DNA of 64,000 nucleotides from Andreesenia sp964489735 (GTDB lineage Bacteria > Bacillota > Clostridia > Tissierellales > Gottschalkiaceae). Numbering within the stretch: the stretch's first letter is position 1; each line of letters starts with the position of its first letter. The notes beneath the pieces are model-generated. The model saw nothing but the letters and a program-made list of their open reading frames with translations. It was not told where the DNA came from and did no database searches. Location: positions 3,942 through 67,941 of the forward strand of contig CAZBAL010000008.1 in the NCBI GenBank assembly GCA_964489735.1. The letters are read 5' to 3'. A program made the position numbers and the translations under genes. Shown here in pieces: positions 37,239 through 45,204 of the stretch.

Positions 37239-37964
37239 ATGAAATTAATAGTTACTAAAGACTATAAAGGTATGGCAAGGGAATCAGCTAGACTTATAGC
37301 GCAGGAAATACTTAAGAAACCAAATATGGTATTGGGCCTTGCAACAGGTAGTACACCAGAGAAAGCTTATGAGAAGCTTATTGAGCTGAACAATGTCGGC
37401 GTAATAAGTTTTAAAGATATAACTACATTCAATCTGGACGAGTATCTTGGTCTTGCAAAGACTCATGATCAGAGTTACTACTATTACATGATGGATAATT
37501 TATTTAATCATATAGATATAGATAGAAACAGAATCAATATACTTGATGGTAAAGCTGAAGATATAGCTAAAGAATGTAATGAATATGAAGACAGAATCAA
37601 GCAGGCTGGAGGAATCGATCTTCAACTTCTTGGAGTGGGAAGAAATGGTCATATAGGATTCAATGAACCATCAGAGGAGATAGAGCCATATACTAGACTG
37701 GTTGAACTTACAGAGGACACTATAGAGGCCAATTCAAGATTTTTTGAGAATATAGAAGAAGTTCCTACTAAGGCAATCACTATGGGTATGAAGACTATAA
37801 TGAATGCGAGAAAGATAATCCTCGTTGCTAATGGAGAGAATAAAGCTCAAGCTATATATGATGTAGTTAAAGGACCTGTAGATCCTAAATCGCCAGTATC
37901 TATTCTTCAGCTGCATCCGGATGTAACCGTGATTGTTGATGAAGAAGCGGCTAGTCTACTATAA
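37239..37964 (+). CDS. nagB: glucosamine-6-phosphate deaminase
   Basis: Converts glucosamine-6-phosphate to fructose-6-phosphate and ammonia, linking amino-sugar use to glycolysis. The 241 residues show LGLATGSTPEKAYEKLIE near 32, TFNLDEYLGL near 66 and LLGVGRNGHIGFNEPS near 128 with the catalytic Asp, His and Glu. The length is that of short Firmicute NagB. AAGGAG precedes the ATG. No nagA or PTS gene is adjacent. Confidence 0.95.
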   Translation: MKLIVTKDYKGMARESARLIAQEILKKPNMVLGLATGSTPEKAYEKLIELNNVGVISFKDITTFNLDEYLGLAKTHDQSYYYYMMDNLFNHIDIDRNRINILDGKAEDIAKECNEYEDRIKQAGGIDLQLLGVGRNGHIGFNEPSEEIEPYTRLVELTEDTIEANSRFFENIEEVPTKAITMGMKTIMNARKIILVANGENKAQAIYDVVKGPVDPKSPVSILQLHPDVTVIVDEEAASLL

Positions 37965-37970
37965 TATAAA

Positions 37971-38540
37971 ATGACAGCAATAGCTAAAGTAATAATATCA
38001 ATGCTGATAGAGGGAATGAGTATACCTTTCCCGGGAATAATATTTCTTTTGACATGGGGAAGTGTTAATGAACCGGATATAGAGAAGATAGCTCTTCTCT
38101 CTATTTTTTTGGCCTCTTCTTACACTATTGGCAGTTTTTTACCATATTTTTTAGGAGCTAAAATAGGATCAAGAATGCTCAGTTTTTTTGGCGAAAAAGT
38201 AAATGCTGCAGTCTTAAAAGGTGGATTGCTTATGAATAAGTATGGACTTATAATAATAAGTATTTCAAGACCGTTTGGGTGGGGAAACTATGTGTCATAT
38301 ATAGCGGGAGTTTCTAAAGTAAACAAACTTAAATATTTGATTCTGACGTTTATAGGTATTTATCCTTGGTGCTTTATTATGCTCTATTTGGGGAAAAGGT
38401 TTAGAGGTAATATCTCATTTGTCACAGAGTATATAGATAAATATACATTCTATATATATGGAGTTGTAATAGCTGTAACAGTCATATTCATGTTGACCAA
38501 ATACAACAAATACAGAAAATCAAGGAAAATAGAAGAATAA
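37971..38540 (+). CDS. DedA/VTT-family membrane protein
   Basis: A 189-residue protein with about four to five membrane segments. MLIEGMSIPFPG near the N-terminus and ISRPFGWGNYVSYIAGVSKVNKLKYLILTFIG (about 102-133) match the DedA/SNARE-associated fold. Some DedA proteins flip undecaprenyl phosphate or phospholipids. The ATG lies six bases after the nagB stop with no clear ribosome site, so translation is probably coupled to nagB. Confidence 0.78.
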   Translation: MTAIAKVIISMLIEGMSIPFPGIIFLLTWGSVNEPDIEKIALLSIFLASSYTIGSFLPYFLGAKIGSRMLSFFGEKVNAAVLKGGLLMNKYGLIIISISRPFGWGNYVSYIAGVSKVNKLKYLILTFIGIYPWCFIMLYLGKRFRGNISFVTEYIDKYTFYIYGVVIAVTVIFMLTKYNKYRKSRKIEE

Positions 38541-38593
38541 TAGTGTATAATGAAAATAGAAAGTGAAAAAACCAATATATAGGAGGAATTAAT

Positions 38594-38860
38594 ATGATAC
38601 TTTATGCAATGATAATGGAGACAGTTGATCCTGAAAAAGATGCGGAAGTTTTAGATGAGCATTTAGAATATCTAAAAAAATATTTAGAAGAAGGAAAGAT
38701 TTATGCAAAAGGTCCTTTTCTAGATCATTCAGGTGGGCTTATAATATACAACACTGAAAACATTGAAGAAGCTAGAGAACTTATAGAAAATGACCCTGTA
38801 ATTAAATACAAATCACGTAAATACACTCTTAAAGAGTGGAGAAGCACTATAGAAATATAG
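38594..38860 (+). CDS. YciI-like protein
   Basis: An 88-residue protein of the YciI (dimeric alpha-beta barrel) family, with YAKGPFLDHSGGLIIYNTENIEEARELIENDPVIK (about 37-71). Family members are of largely unknown activity. AGGAGG precedes the ATG. It lies in a run with the yfcE-like gene 16 bases downstream. Confidence 0.85.
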   Translation: MILYAMIMETVDPEKDAEVLDEHLEYLKKYLEEGKIYAKGPFLDHSGGLIIYNTENIEEARELIENDPVIKYKSRKYTLKEWRSTIEI

Positions 38861-38876
38861 TTGGGAGAGGATTATT

Positions 38877-39419
38877 ATGAAACTTCTTTTTGTTTCGGAC
38901 ATTCATGGATCAGAGTACTATGCAAAAGAAATAGAGCGCATATATGAAGAGGAAAAACCTAATTATATTATTTTATTAGGAGATATTCTTTATCATGGAG
39001 CAAGAAATGAACTGCCGAAAGGATACAATCCTAAAGGTGTTATAGAAGTTTTAAACAGACATAAAGATAAAATTGTGGCTGTAAGAGGTAATTGTGATAG
39101 TGAAGTCGATCAGATGGTGCTGGAATTTGATATTTCGGCATCTTATACTAATCTGATAGCGGATAATGTCAGAATGTTCATAACTCATGGACATCTATAT
39201 AATAAAAACAAGATGCCTAATATTCCAGTGGGAACAGTATTTGTATCTGGACATACACATGTACCGGTTGCAGAAATGGATAAAGGTTACTACTTTATTA
39301 ATCCGGGATCTACTACATTACCGAAGAAAGACAGTAAAAACTCTTATGCTATATATGACAGAAGGAAATTTACAATAAAAGACTTTGATGGAAATATTGT
39401 AAAGACTTTGGAAATATAG
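38877..39419 (+). CDS. yfcE: YfcE-type metallophosphodiesterase
   Basis: A 180-residue Mn-dependent phosphodiesterase of the MJ0936/YfcE family. Metal-binding motifs are all visible: SDIHG (7-11), LLGDILYHG near 34, VRGNCDSEVD near 68, THGH near 103 and SGHTHVP near 122. The biological substrate is unknown for the family; simple phosphodiesters are cleaved in vitro. GGGAGAGG precedes the ATG. Confidence 0.9.
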   Translation: MKLLFVSDIHGSEYYAKEIERIYEEEKPNYIILLGDILYHGARNELPKGYNPKGVIEVLNRHKDKIVAVRGNCDSEVDQMVLEFDISASYTNLIADNVRMFITHGHLYNKNKMPNIPVGTVFVSGHTHVPVAEMDKGYYFINPGSTTLPKKDSKNSYAIYDRRKFTIKDFDGNIVKTLEI

Positions 39420-39469
39420 ATTAGAGGAAAATCCTAATTAATTATCAAATAAATAATTGAGCGATAAAA

Positions 39470-39526
39470 AGAGCTGATATGTATACCTGCAGATTATGTG
39501 CAGATAGATACATACAGCTCTTTACT
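39470..39526. terminator. bidirectional terminator between yfcE and proC
   Basis: AGAGCTG...CAGCTCT with inner TATGTAT/ATACATA and CTGCA/TGCAG stems; T-rich on the right, A-rich on the left. It serves both convergent genes. Confidence 0.75.
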
Positions 39527-39534
39527 TTTTTTGA

Positions 39535-40332
39535 TTATTCCATCTCAGTTGTCTTTTTATACGCGGCTTTCATAGCTTCGATTATCGAAGATCTGAAACC
39601 TTCCTTTTCCAAAACAGATACTGCTTCGATTGTAGTTCCGGCCGGAGAACATACGGCATCTTTTAATGTTCCTGGATGCAGTCCAGTTTCTAGCACCATT
39701 TTAGCAGATCCTAGAACGGACTGAGCAGCAAGCTTATAAGCTAGATTTCGAGGAAGGCCTGTAGCTACACCTGCATCTGCCATTGCTTCAATCATTATAT
39801 AGACATAAGCTGGAGAACTTCCGGATATCGGAACGGCTGCATCCATATACGTTTCAGGCACTATTTCTATTTCACCGCATGATGTAAAGATGCTCTTTAC
39901 TTCTTCCGTTTCATTATCTTCGAACTTATCTTCAGAAAAAGACAGCACGGTCATTCCTTCAGAGACTAAGGCAGGTGTATTAGGCATTGTTCTTACGACT
40001 TTAACTTCATTTCCCAGAAAGTTTTTAATATTTTCAATGCTTATACCTGGAGCAATGCTCACTATTATACTGCCTTCATTAATCGAAGATTTGATATTCA
40101 GAAGAGTTTGAGAATAGTTCTGTGGTTTCACCGCAAGTATTATATACTTGGATTTAGAACTGAGCTCTTTCATACAATCTATAACATCTATATTTGTTTC
40201 TGAACTTACAAAGTCTATTCTTTCCTGTGAAAGTTCACAAAAAGCAAATTCGCTTCTATCATATTTTGACATCAATCCCTTTAAGATTGCATATCCCATA
40301 TTTCCCATCCCAATGAAACCAAATTTATACAT
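39535..40332 (-). CDS. proC: pyrroline-5-carboxylate reductase
   Basis: NAD(P)H-dependent last step of proline synthesis. The 265 residues carry the N-terminal nucleotide-binding GFIGMGNMGYAILKGL, the VVRTMPNTPALVSEGMTVLS segment near 112 and the C-terminal signature SPAYVYIMIEAMADAGVATGLPRNLAYKLAAQSVLGSAKM (about 171-210), ending with LHPGTLKDAVCSPAGTTI. GGGGTG lies 11 bases before the ATG. No proA or proB is adjacent. The window also holds a proline importer (putP). Confidence 0.95.
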   Translation of the reverse strand: MYKFGFIGMGNMGYAILKGLMSKYDRSEFAFCELSQERIDFVSSETNIDVIDCMKELSSKSKYIILAVKPQNYSQTLLNIKSSINEGSIIVSIAPGISIENIKNFLGNEVKVVRTMPNTPALVSEGMTVLSFSEDKFEDNETEEVKSIFTSCGEIEIVPETYMDAAVPISGSSPAYVYIMIEAMADAGVATGLPRNLAYKLAAQSVLGSAKMVLETGLHPGTLKDAVCSPAGTTIEAVSVLEKEGFRSSIIEAMKAAYKKTTEME

Positions 40333-40575
40333 TTAAAAAACACCCCGCAATTATTCTTATATATTCTTATTATATCATTATACATCAAGCCAGTGACACA
40401 ATGAAAAGAACTATTCTTATAGTGAAAATACTAAATCAATATACCTTAAACATATTTTATCTTAAAGTTTAATTGGCAAAAATCAGAATTTATATAATCC
40501 AAAATTTTCTAAAAAAACTTTGAATATTATGATTAAGATTCTCATGTATAGGGTATCATTATATTAAAGGAGAAA

Positions 40576-40639
40576 CTGATAGAATATATCTATATCTATC
40601 AGATGAATATTACTGAAATCCTCAGATTTATTTTCAGTA
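40576..40639 (+). promoter_or_regulatory. structured leader of the selenocysteine peroxiredoxin
   Basis: Within the 337-base space 40333-40669, two hairpins stand in tandem just before the ribosome site: CTGATAGA/TCTATCAG (40576-40583 with 40595-40602) and TACTGAAA/TTTCAGTA (40611-40618 with 40632-40639). Neither has a T run, so they are not terminators. They may stabilise or regulate the message. The remainder of the gap is AT-rich with no open frame. Confidence 0.4.
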
Positions 40640-40669
40640 GTATGAATATAACAAAAGGAGAGCTATAAT

Positions 40670-41194
40670 ATGGAAAACAGAATAGTTGGTAAGCCGGCTG
40701 CTGATTTTAATATGCCAGCAGTTAAAGGCGACGGTTCGGGATTCACAGAAGTTAAATTATCAGATTATAAAGGGAAATATCTAGTTTTATTCTTTTATCC
40801 GCTAGATTTTACATTCATCTGACCGACTGAAATAAGATCCTTCAGTGAAAGGTACGATGATTTTAAAGCATTAGATGCAGAAGTACTAGGAGTTAGTACT
40901 GATAGTGAGCATTCACATTTAGCATGGATAAATTCGAATTTAGGTAAACTGAATTATGATTTAGCATCTGACAGAAACAGAAAGACTTCAACTGAGTATG
41001 GAGTTCTTATAGCAGATGATGGAATAACTAATAGAGGATTATTCATCATAGATCCAGAAGGAATAATAAGATACTCTGTTGTTCATGATCTGAATGTAGG
41101 AAGAAATGTGGATGAAGTATTAAGAGTATTAAAAGCTATACAAACAGATGGCCTTGTTCCTGCTAACTGGGAAGAAGGAGACGAATTACTATAG
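40670..41194 (+). CDS. prxU: selenocysteine-containing peroxiredoxin
   Basis: Reads as one 174-codon gene with in-frame TGA at codon 51 (40820-40822), final stop TAG. The peptide around it is DFTFI-U-PTEIRS, so selenocysteine replaces the peroxidatic Cys of the AhpC/Prx1 class; the paralogue at 42746 has DFTFVCPTE at the same place. The frame after TGA continues the family (LGVSTDSEHSHLAWIN, GLFIIDPEGIIRYSVV, NWEEGDELL). The translated protein has no cysteine at all: the resolving position reads GLVPANW where the paralogue has GLCPLNW. It would reduce peroxides as a 1-Sec enzyme. AAAGGAGAG precedes the ATG. A candidate SECIS hairpin follows the TGA. Confidence 0.92.
40820..40852 (+). promoter_or_regulatory. 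TGA codon and candidate bacterial SECIS hairpin
   Basis: Three bases after TGA, ACTGAA (40826-40831) pairs with TTCAGT (40841-40846) around the nine-base loop ATAAGATCC; outer CC/GG can extend the stem. A stem-loop right downstream of UGA with a G in the apical loop is what SelB needs in bacteria. The homologous cysteine gene lacks this perfect ACTGAA/TTCAGT pairing. Confidence 0.6.
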
Positions 41195-41256
41195 TACTCA
41201 GTATCTTACTTTAGTAATTAGGCATTATTAAGACCTCACAATAAATATAATATAAA

Positions 41257-41287
41257 AAAACAGACGGGATTTATCCCGTCTGTTTTT
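41257..41287 (+). terminator. Rho-independent terminator of the Sec-peroxiredoxin gene
   Basis: AAAACAGACGGGAT / ATCCCGTCTGTTTT stem with a two-base loop and T run. Confidence 0.93.
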
Positions 41288-41324
41288 TGCATAAAAGCAT
41301 ATGATGGTTGTTAAATATTCACTC

Positions 41325-41352
41325 TTGACTAGAGTATAGAATGTGATATATT
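41325..41352 (+). promoter_or_regulatory. possible promoter of the binding-protein gene
   Basis: TTGACT (41325-41330) and TATATT (41347-41352) with a 16-base spacer, about 70 bases before the GTG start. Confidence 0.4.
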
Positions 41353-41422
41353 CTTAATAGTATAACGAAATATTTTTTCAAGCTTTATCATATCAGCAGT
41401 AAAAATTGGGAGGGGGAGTATA

Positions 41423-42568
41423 GTGAAATTACTGAAATTAGGAATTAAAAAGATCAGTATCAATTTAGTTTTATTGATGGCAGTATTGTCGGTAGTCATA
41501 ACAGGATGTTCAGATAGTGGAAATAAGGATAGCACATCTGAGCAGACTACTAAAGAGGTTAGCAAGGAAACAACAGATGAGTCAGTTAAAGAATCTGCAA
41601 AAGAGAAAGGTGACTCTGAAACTAAAGTCATAACAGATTCGATTGGAAGAGAAGTTGAGATACCGATAAAGTTAGAGAAGGTTGTGACAGTAGGCCCTGT
41701 TGGAGTTCAAAACTGCTTTATATTTGCTATGGATGAAGGAGATAAGATAGCTAATGGATTACCTCCACGTTTTGCAAAAGGAGACAGATGGAAGTATCAT
41801 ACAGTGTTCAATCCTAAAATTGCAGATAATCCGGTAGTTGAAGATGCAGAAGGCGTTGTAATGATAGAGAAACTTATAGAAGTAAATCCGGACTTGGTAT
41901 TTACAATGGATGAAAAAACTGCTGAGAGTATAGAAAAAGCAGGTATAAAAGCTATTGTGCTTGATTGGAAGGACCCTGAAGATGTTAAAGAAGTGGTTAA
42001 TTTATTAGGCGAGATATTCAATAAGCCTGAAAGAGCAGAGGAATACTCTAAATACTTTGATGAGACAATCAAAAAAGTTTATGATATAGTATCACAGATA
42101 CCAGAAGATGAGAGAAAAACAGTGCTCAATACTACATTAGAGAGATTGTCCATGGGTCATGTTATAGCTGATTGGTGGATAGATGCGGCAGGTGGAATAA
42201 GTGTCAGTAAAGATGATAGAAAAGGTGAATCTTCTAATTATTCAATGGAGCAGTTATTCAACTGGAATCCAGATGTTTTAATAGTTCAGACGGATGGAGA
42301 TTTAGAGCATGCATACGAAGATGAGAGATTCAAAGAGTTAAAGGCTATTCAGAATGAGGAAGTATATGTTACGCCTGTTATGGGACATGTTTGGGCTAAT
42401 AGAACTATGGAACAGCCTCTGACTGTTTTATGGACGGCAAAACTTCTATATCCTGAGCAAATGAAAGACATCAGTATGACCGAAGAACTGAAGACGTTTT
42501 CTAGCAAATTTTTCGGATATAATCTATCTGATGAGGAATGCAGGGATATTTTAGGTGAAATGGATTAG
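41423..42568 (+). CDS. orphan Fe/cobalamin/metal-type ABC binding lipoprotein
   Basis: A 381-residue cluster-A (BtuF/FhuD-type) binding protein. Lipobox VITGCSD (Cys about 29) is followed by a Ser/Thr/Lys/Glu-rich spacer and the ligand domain opening TDSIGREVEIPIKLEKVVTVGP (about 71-92); IEVNPDLVFTMDE and WNPDVLIVQTDG are the usual paired loops. The family carries iron-siderophore, haem, cobalamin and other metal complexes; sequence does not decide which. GTG start with GGAGGGGGAG upstream. No permease or ATPase gene is near, and it is flanked by peroxiredoxin genes and terminators. Confidence 0.85.
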   Translation: MKLLKLGIKKISINLVLLMAVLSVVITGCSDSGNKDSTSEQTTKEVSKETTDESVKESAKEKGDSETKVITDSIGREVEIPIKLEKVVTVGPVGVQNCFIFAMDEGDKIANGLPPRFAKGDRWKYHTVFNPKIADNPVVEDAEGVVMIEKLIEVNPDLVFTMDEKTAESIEKAGIKAIVLDWKDPEDVKEVVNLLGEIFNKPERAEEYSKYFDETIKKVYDIVSQIPEDERKTVLNTTLERLSMGHVIADWWIDAAGGISVSKDDRKGESSNYSMEQLFNWNPDVLIVQTDGDLEHAYEDERFKELKAIQNEEVYVTPVMGHVWANRTMEQPLTVLWTAKLLYPEQMKDISMTEELKTFSSKFFGYNLSDEECRDILGEMD

Positions 42569-42745
42569 CTCAAGAAAATAATTCATACTAAATATAGATG
42601 AATACTATGGAAAGAAAGATAACTATAATTTTTATCGATAGATAATAGTGAATAATTGCAAGAATTAAGGGCATATATTCATTAAGGAAAACAGTTATCA
42701 ATTAGAAAACATGTTATTATATTATATTTAGGAGAGTGAATTAAT

Positions 42746-43267
42746 ATGTCAAGATTAGTAGGTAAACCAGCACCAGACTTTAAAATGACAGCAGTAAAAG
42801 GAGATGGAACAGATTTTATTGATGTTTCATTATCAGATTACAAAGGAAAATATTTAGTGCTTTTCTTCTATCCGGCGGACTTCACTTTTGTTTGCCCAAC
42901 AGAGATTAAAGGGTATAGTGAAAAATATGATGAGTTCGTAAAAGAAGGAGCAGATGTTCTAGGGGTTAGTGTTGATGGAGTTTACTCGCATAAAGCTTGG
43001 ATCAACTCAGACTTAGGAAAGCTTAGCTATCCATTGGCTGCTGATATTACTAAAAAGGTATCAGATGATTATGATGTTTTAATAGAAGAAGAAGGAATTG
43101 CTCTAAGAGGACTATTTATTATAGATCCGGATGGAGTTATTAAGCATCAGACTGTAAATGACAACAACGTAGGAAGAAGTGTAGATGAAACTCTTAGAAT
43201 ACTGAAAGCTTTAAAAACAGGTGGACTTTGCCCACTTAACTGGGAAGAGGGAGACGACCTATTATAA
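42746..43267 (+). CDS. peroxiredoxin (cysteine form)
   Basis: A 173-residue AhpC/Prx1-class peroxidase reducing H2O2 and organic peroxides. The peroxidatic Cys50 lies in DFTFVCPTEIKG and a probable resolving Cys162 in GGLCPLNWEEG; these are its only cysteines. It resembles the selenocysteine protein at 40670 along its whole length, so the pair arose by duplication with exchange of Sec and Cys. Short C-terminus compared with classical AhpC (about 187). AGGAGAG precedes the ATG. No ahpF is adjacent. Confidence 0.94.
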   Translation: MSRLVGKPAPDFKMTAVKGDGTDFIDVSLSDYKGKYLVLFFYPADFTFVCPTEIKGYSEKYDEFVKEGADVLGVSVDGVYSHKAWINSDLGKLSYPLAADITKKVSDDYDVLIEEEGIALRGLFIIDPDGVIKHQTVNDNNVGRSVDETLRILKALKTGGLCPLNWEEGDDLL

Positions 43268-43310
43268 TATTCAGAAAAAATAAACTGAATATATCTTATT
43301 GACTATTTAA

Positions 43311-43342
43311 AAGAGCATTTCAATATACTGAATGCTCTTTTT
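43311..43342 (+). terminator. Rho-independent terminator of the Cys-peroxiredoxin gene
   Basis: AAGAGCATT / AATGCTCTT stem with an 11-base loop and TTTTTC tail. Confidence 0.88.
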
Positions 43343-43433
43343 CTATTTATATATTCACATTTATGTTTAAATAAGTTGAAATAAGTGTATATATGTAAAG
43401 AGAGGTTAAATAAATTAATTAGGAGGAAATTAA

Positions 43434-43805
43434 ATGAGTATATCAGGATTAATTCAGTCAGGAGACTGGAAAAATGAAAAGCACGTACCAGCAATAATTG
43501 CTCCAGAAAAAATATCAGCAGGTGAGGTTGCAAAAATAAGAGTTCATGTTGGAGAAGACATAGCTCATCCAAATACATTAGAACACTATATCAAATGGAT
43601 CAAACTATACTTTGTTCCAGAAGGTGGAAAATTTGCAATAGAGCTAGGAAACTACGAATTCTCAGCACATGGAGAGTCAGATGTTTTTGCAGAGCCTTCA
43701 GTAGAGGTATCTGTGAAGCTTCCTAAGTCAGGAAAGCTTTACTCAATGAGCTATTGCAATATTCACGGACTATGGGAAGATGAACTAGAAGTTACAGTTG
43801 AATAA
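43434..43805 (+). CDS. superoxide reductase (neelaredoxin type)
   Basis: Reduces superoxide to hydrogen peroxide without forming oxygen, a hallmark of anaerobes. The 123-residue protein is the one-iron class lacking the N-terminal desulforedoxin CxxC domain. Ligands of the Fe(His)4Cys centre can be read: His17, His45, His51, Cys108 and His111, with Glu15-Lys16 in EKHVP. AGGAGG precedes the ATG. Its product, H2O2, is the substrate of the two peroxiredoxins just upstream, so the genes form a logical pathway although each has its own terminator. Confidence 0.95.
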   Translation: MSISGLIQSGDWKNEKHVPAIIAPEKISAGEVAKIRVHVGEDIAHPNTLEHYIKWIKLYFVPEGGKFAIELGNYEFSAHGESDVFAEPSVEVSVKLPKSGKLYSMSYCNIHGLWEDELEVTVE

Positions 43806-43840
43806 TATTATAATTAAATAAGACTTTCAACAAATAGATG

Positions 43841-43885
43841 GCTGCATAAGATTGATAACTGATTATTAATCTTATGCAGCTTTAT
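43841..43885 (+). terminator. Rho-independent terminator of the superoxide reductase gene
   Basis: GCTGCATAAGATT / AATCTTATGCAGC stem with 14-base loop and TTTATTTT tail. Confidence 0.9.
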
Positions 43886-43927
43886 TTTGCCTTTTTTCAA
43901 GAACTTTCAGTAGTTAATATGGAAAAT

Positions 43928-43957
43928 AATCTCAGAGATTATAGATAAAATTTATCT
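43928..43957. promoter_or_regulatory. two adjacent palindromes upstream of yedE
   Basis: AATCTC-A-GAGATT (43928-43940) and AGATAAA-A-TTTATCT (43943-43957) lie side by side about 100 bases before yedE. The second has the 7-1-7 geometry of Fur/PerR-family boxes, though it matches the consensus only partly. Confidence 0.35.
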
Positions 43958-44058
43958 TTAATGGATGATATATAGACAATAGAAATAATACTGTCCTATT
44001 TATTGATATATAATCAAGATGAAAGTAAATATAAATTATTTAAGAAAGGATGATTAAT

Positions 44059-45138
44059 ATGTCAGATAATAGTAAAAAACTGCTTATTCTGGGCGGTGGA
44101 CTGCTCGGGGCATCAGCTGTTTTACTCACAATTCTTGGCAATCCTCCAAACATGGGATTCTGTATTGCGTGTTTCTGGAGAGATACAGCTGGTGCATTAG
44201 GACTTCATAGTGCAGAAATTGTTCAGTACATAAGACCGGAAGTTATAGGTCTGCTGCTTGGTGCGTTTATAATCTCATTAGTTCGTGGTGAGTTTAAGCC
44301 TAGAGGTGGTTCTGGAACAATCGTTAAGTTTTTTATGGGTATTTTTATGGTAATAGGAGCATTAGTATTTTTAGGATGTCCGCTTAGAGCTATTCTTAGA
44401 TTAGCAAATGGTGATTTAAATGCACTTGTAGGTTTAGCAGGATTTGTATTTGGAATTTTTGTAGGAACACTTTTCTTGAAAAAAGGCTATACTTTAGGTA
44501 AACAGCAAGAGCAAGGGATAGAGTCAGGTATGGTTATGCCGATAGTGAGTGTTGGATTAATAATACTACTGGTTGCAGCACCTTCATTTATACTGTTTAG
44601 TGCTGAAGGACCTGGGTCTATGCATGCACCTATATGGATATCATTAGTGGTAGGATTAGTTTTAGGAGCAATACTTCAAAGAGTGAGATTCTGTACAGGT
44701 GGAGCTATCAGGGATGTGTTTTTAGCTAAAGATTTAACTTTATTTATAGGTTTTGCGGCTACATTAATTGTTGCATTAGCTGGGAATTTAATATTCAATT
44801 TTGAAGCTTTCAACTTAGGTTTTGCTGATCAGCCAATCGCTCATACAGAGCATATATGGAACTTCTTAGGACTTGGAGCTGTTGGTTTAGCCGCAGTTCT
44901 ATTAGGAGGTTGTCCGCTAAGACAGACTATACTAGCTGGAGAGGGAAGTATGGACAGTGGTGCAGTTGTACTAGGTATGATAGTTGGTGCTGCATTCAGT
45001 CATAACTTCGGAATGGCTGCTAGCCCTAAGGGAGTGCCTGTAAATGGTAAAATAGGACTTATAATAAGTATTGTTTGTATGCTTATTATAGGTTTTACGG
45101 TAGTTGCAAGACAGTCAAAAAAATCTGAACAATCATAG
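44059..45138 (+). CDS. yedE: YedE-type putative selenium transporter
   Basis: A 359-residue membrane protein with about ten helices, of the YeeE/YedE (sulfur/selenium transport) family, selenium-linked branch. MGFCIACFWRDTAGALGLH (about 34-52), FLGCPLRAILRLANGD near 109, RVRFCTGGAIRD near 217 and LLGGCPLRQTILAGEGSMDSGAVVLG near 280 are characteristic; the cysteines in GFC, GCP, FCTG and GCP are those thought to pass a thiol- or selenol-like solute. ATG 44059 is chosen for AGAAAGGA eight bases upstream. Pairing with a DUF3343 gene and two selenoprotein genes nearby supports a role in selenium supply. Confidence 0.88.
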   Translation: MSDNSKKLLILGGGLLGASAVLLTILGNPPNMGFCIACFWRDTAGALGLHSAEIVQYIRPEVIGLLLGAFIISLVRGEFKPRGGSGTIVKFFMGIFMVIGALVFLGCPLRAILRLANGDLNALVGLAGFVFGIFVGTLFLKKGYTLGKQQEQGIESGMVMPIVSVGLIILLVAAPSFILFSAEGPGSMHAPIWISLVVGLVLGAILQRVRFCTGGAIRDVFLAKDLTLFIGFAATLIVALAGNLIFNFEAFNLGFADQPIAHTEHIWNFLGLGAVGLAAVLLGGCPLRQTILAGEGSMDSGAVVLGMIVGAAFSHNFGMAASPKGVPVNGKIGLIISIVCMLIIGFTVVARQSKKSEQS

Positions 45139-45204
45139 ACTATGTGGTATGATATTATCATAGCTTTAGGTTATAAAATTCAGAGAGTGATAGAGTGATA
45201 AATC

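Noticed and set aside
40530..40544. Fur-like box TGATTAAGATTCTCA before the Sec-peroxiredoxin gene
   Set aside because: It matches the 7-1-7 consensus at 11 of 14 positions but is not symmetric, and such partial matches are expected in this AT-rich DNA.
40812..40822. Premature stop making the first peroxiredoxin a pseudogene
   Set aside because: The stop is TGA exactly at the catalytic position, the frame and family sequence continue intact to the normal end, and a hairpin follows; selenocysteine explains it better.
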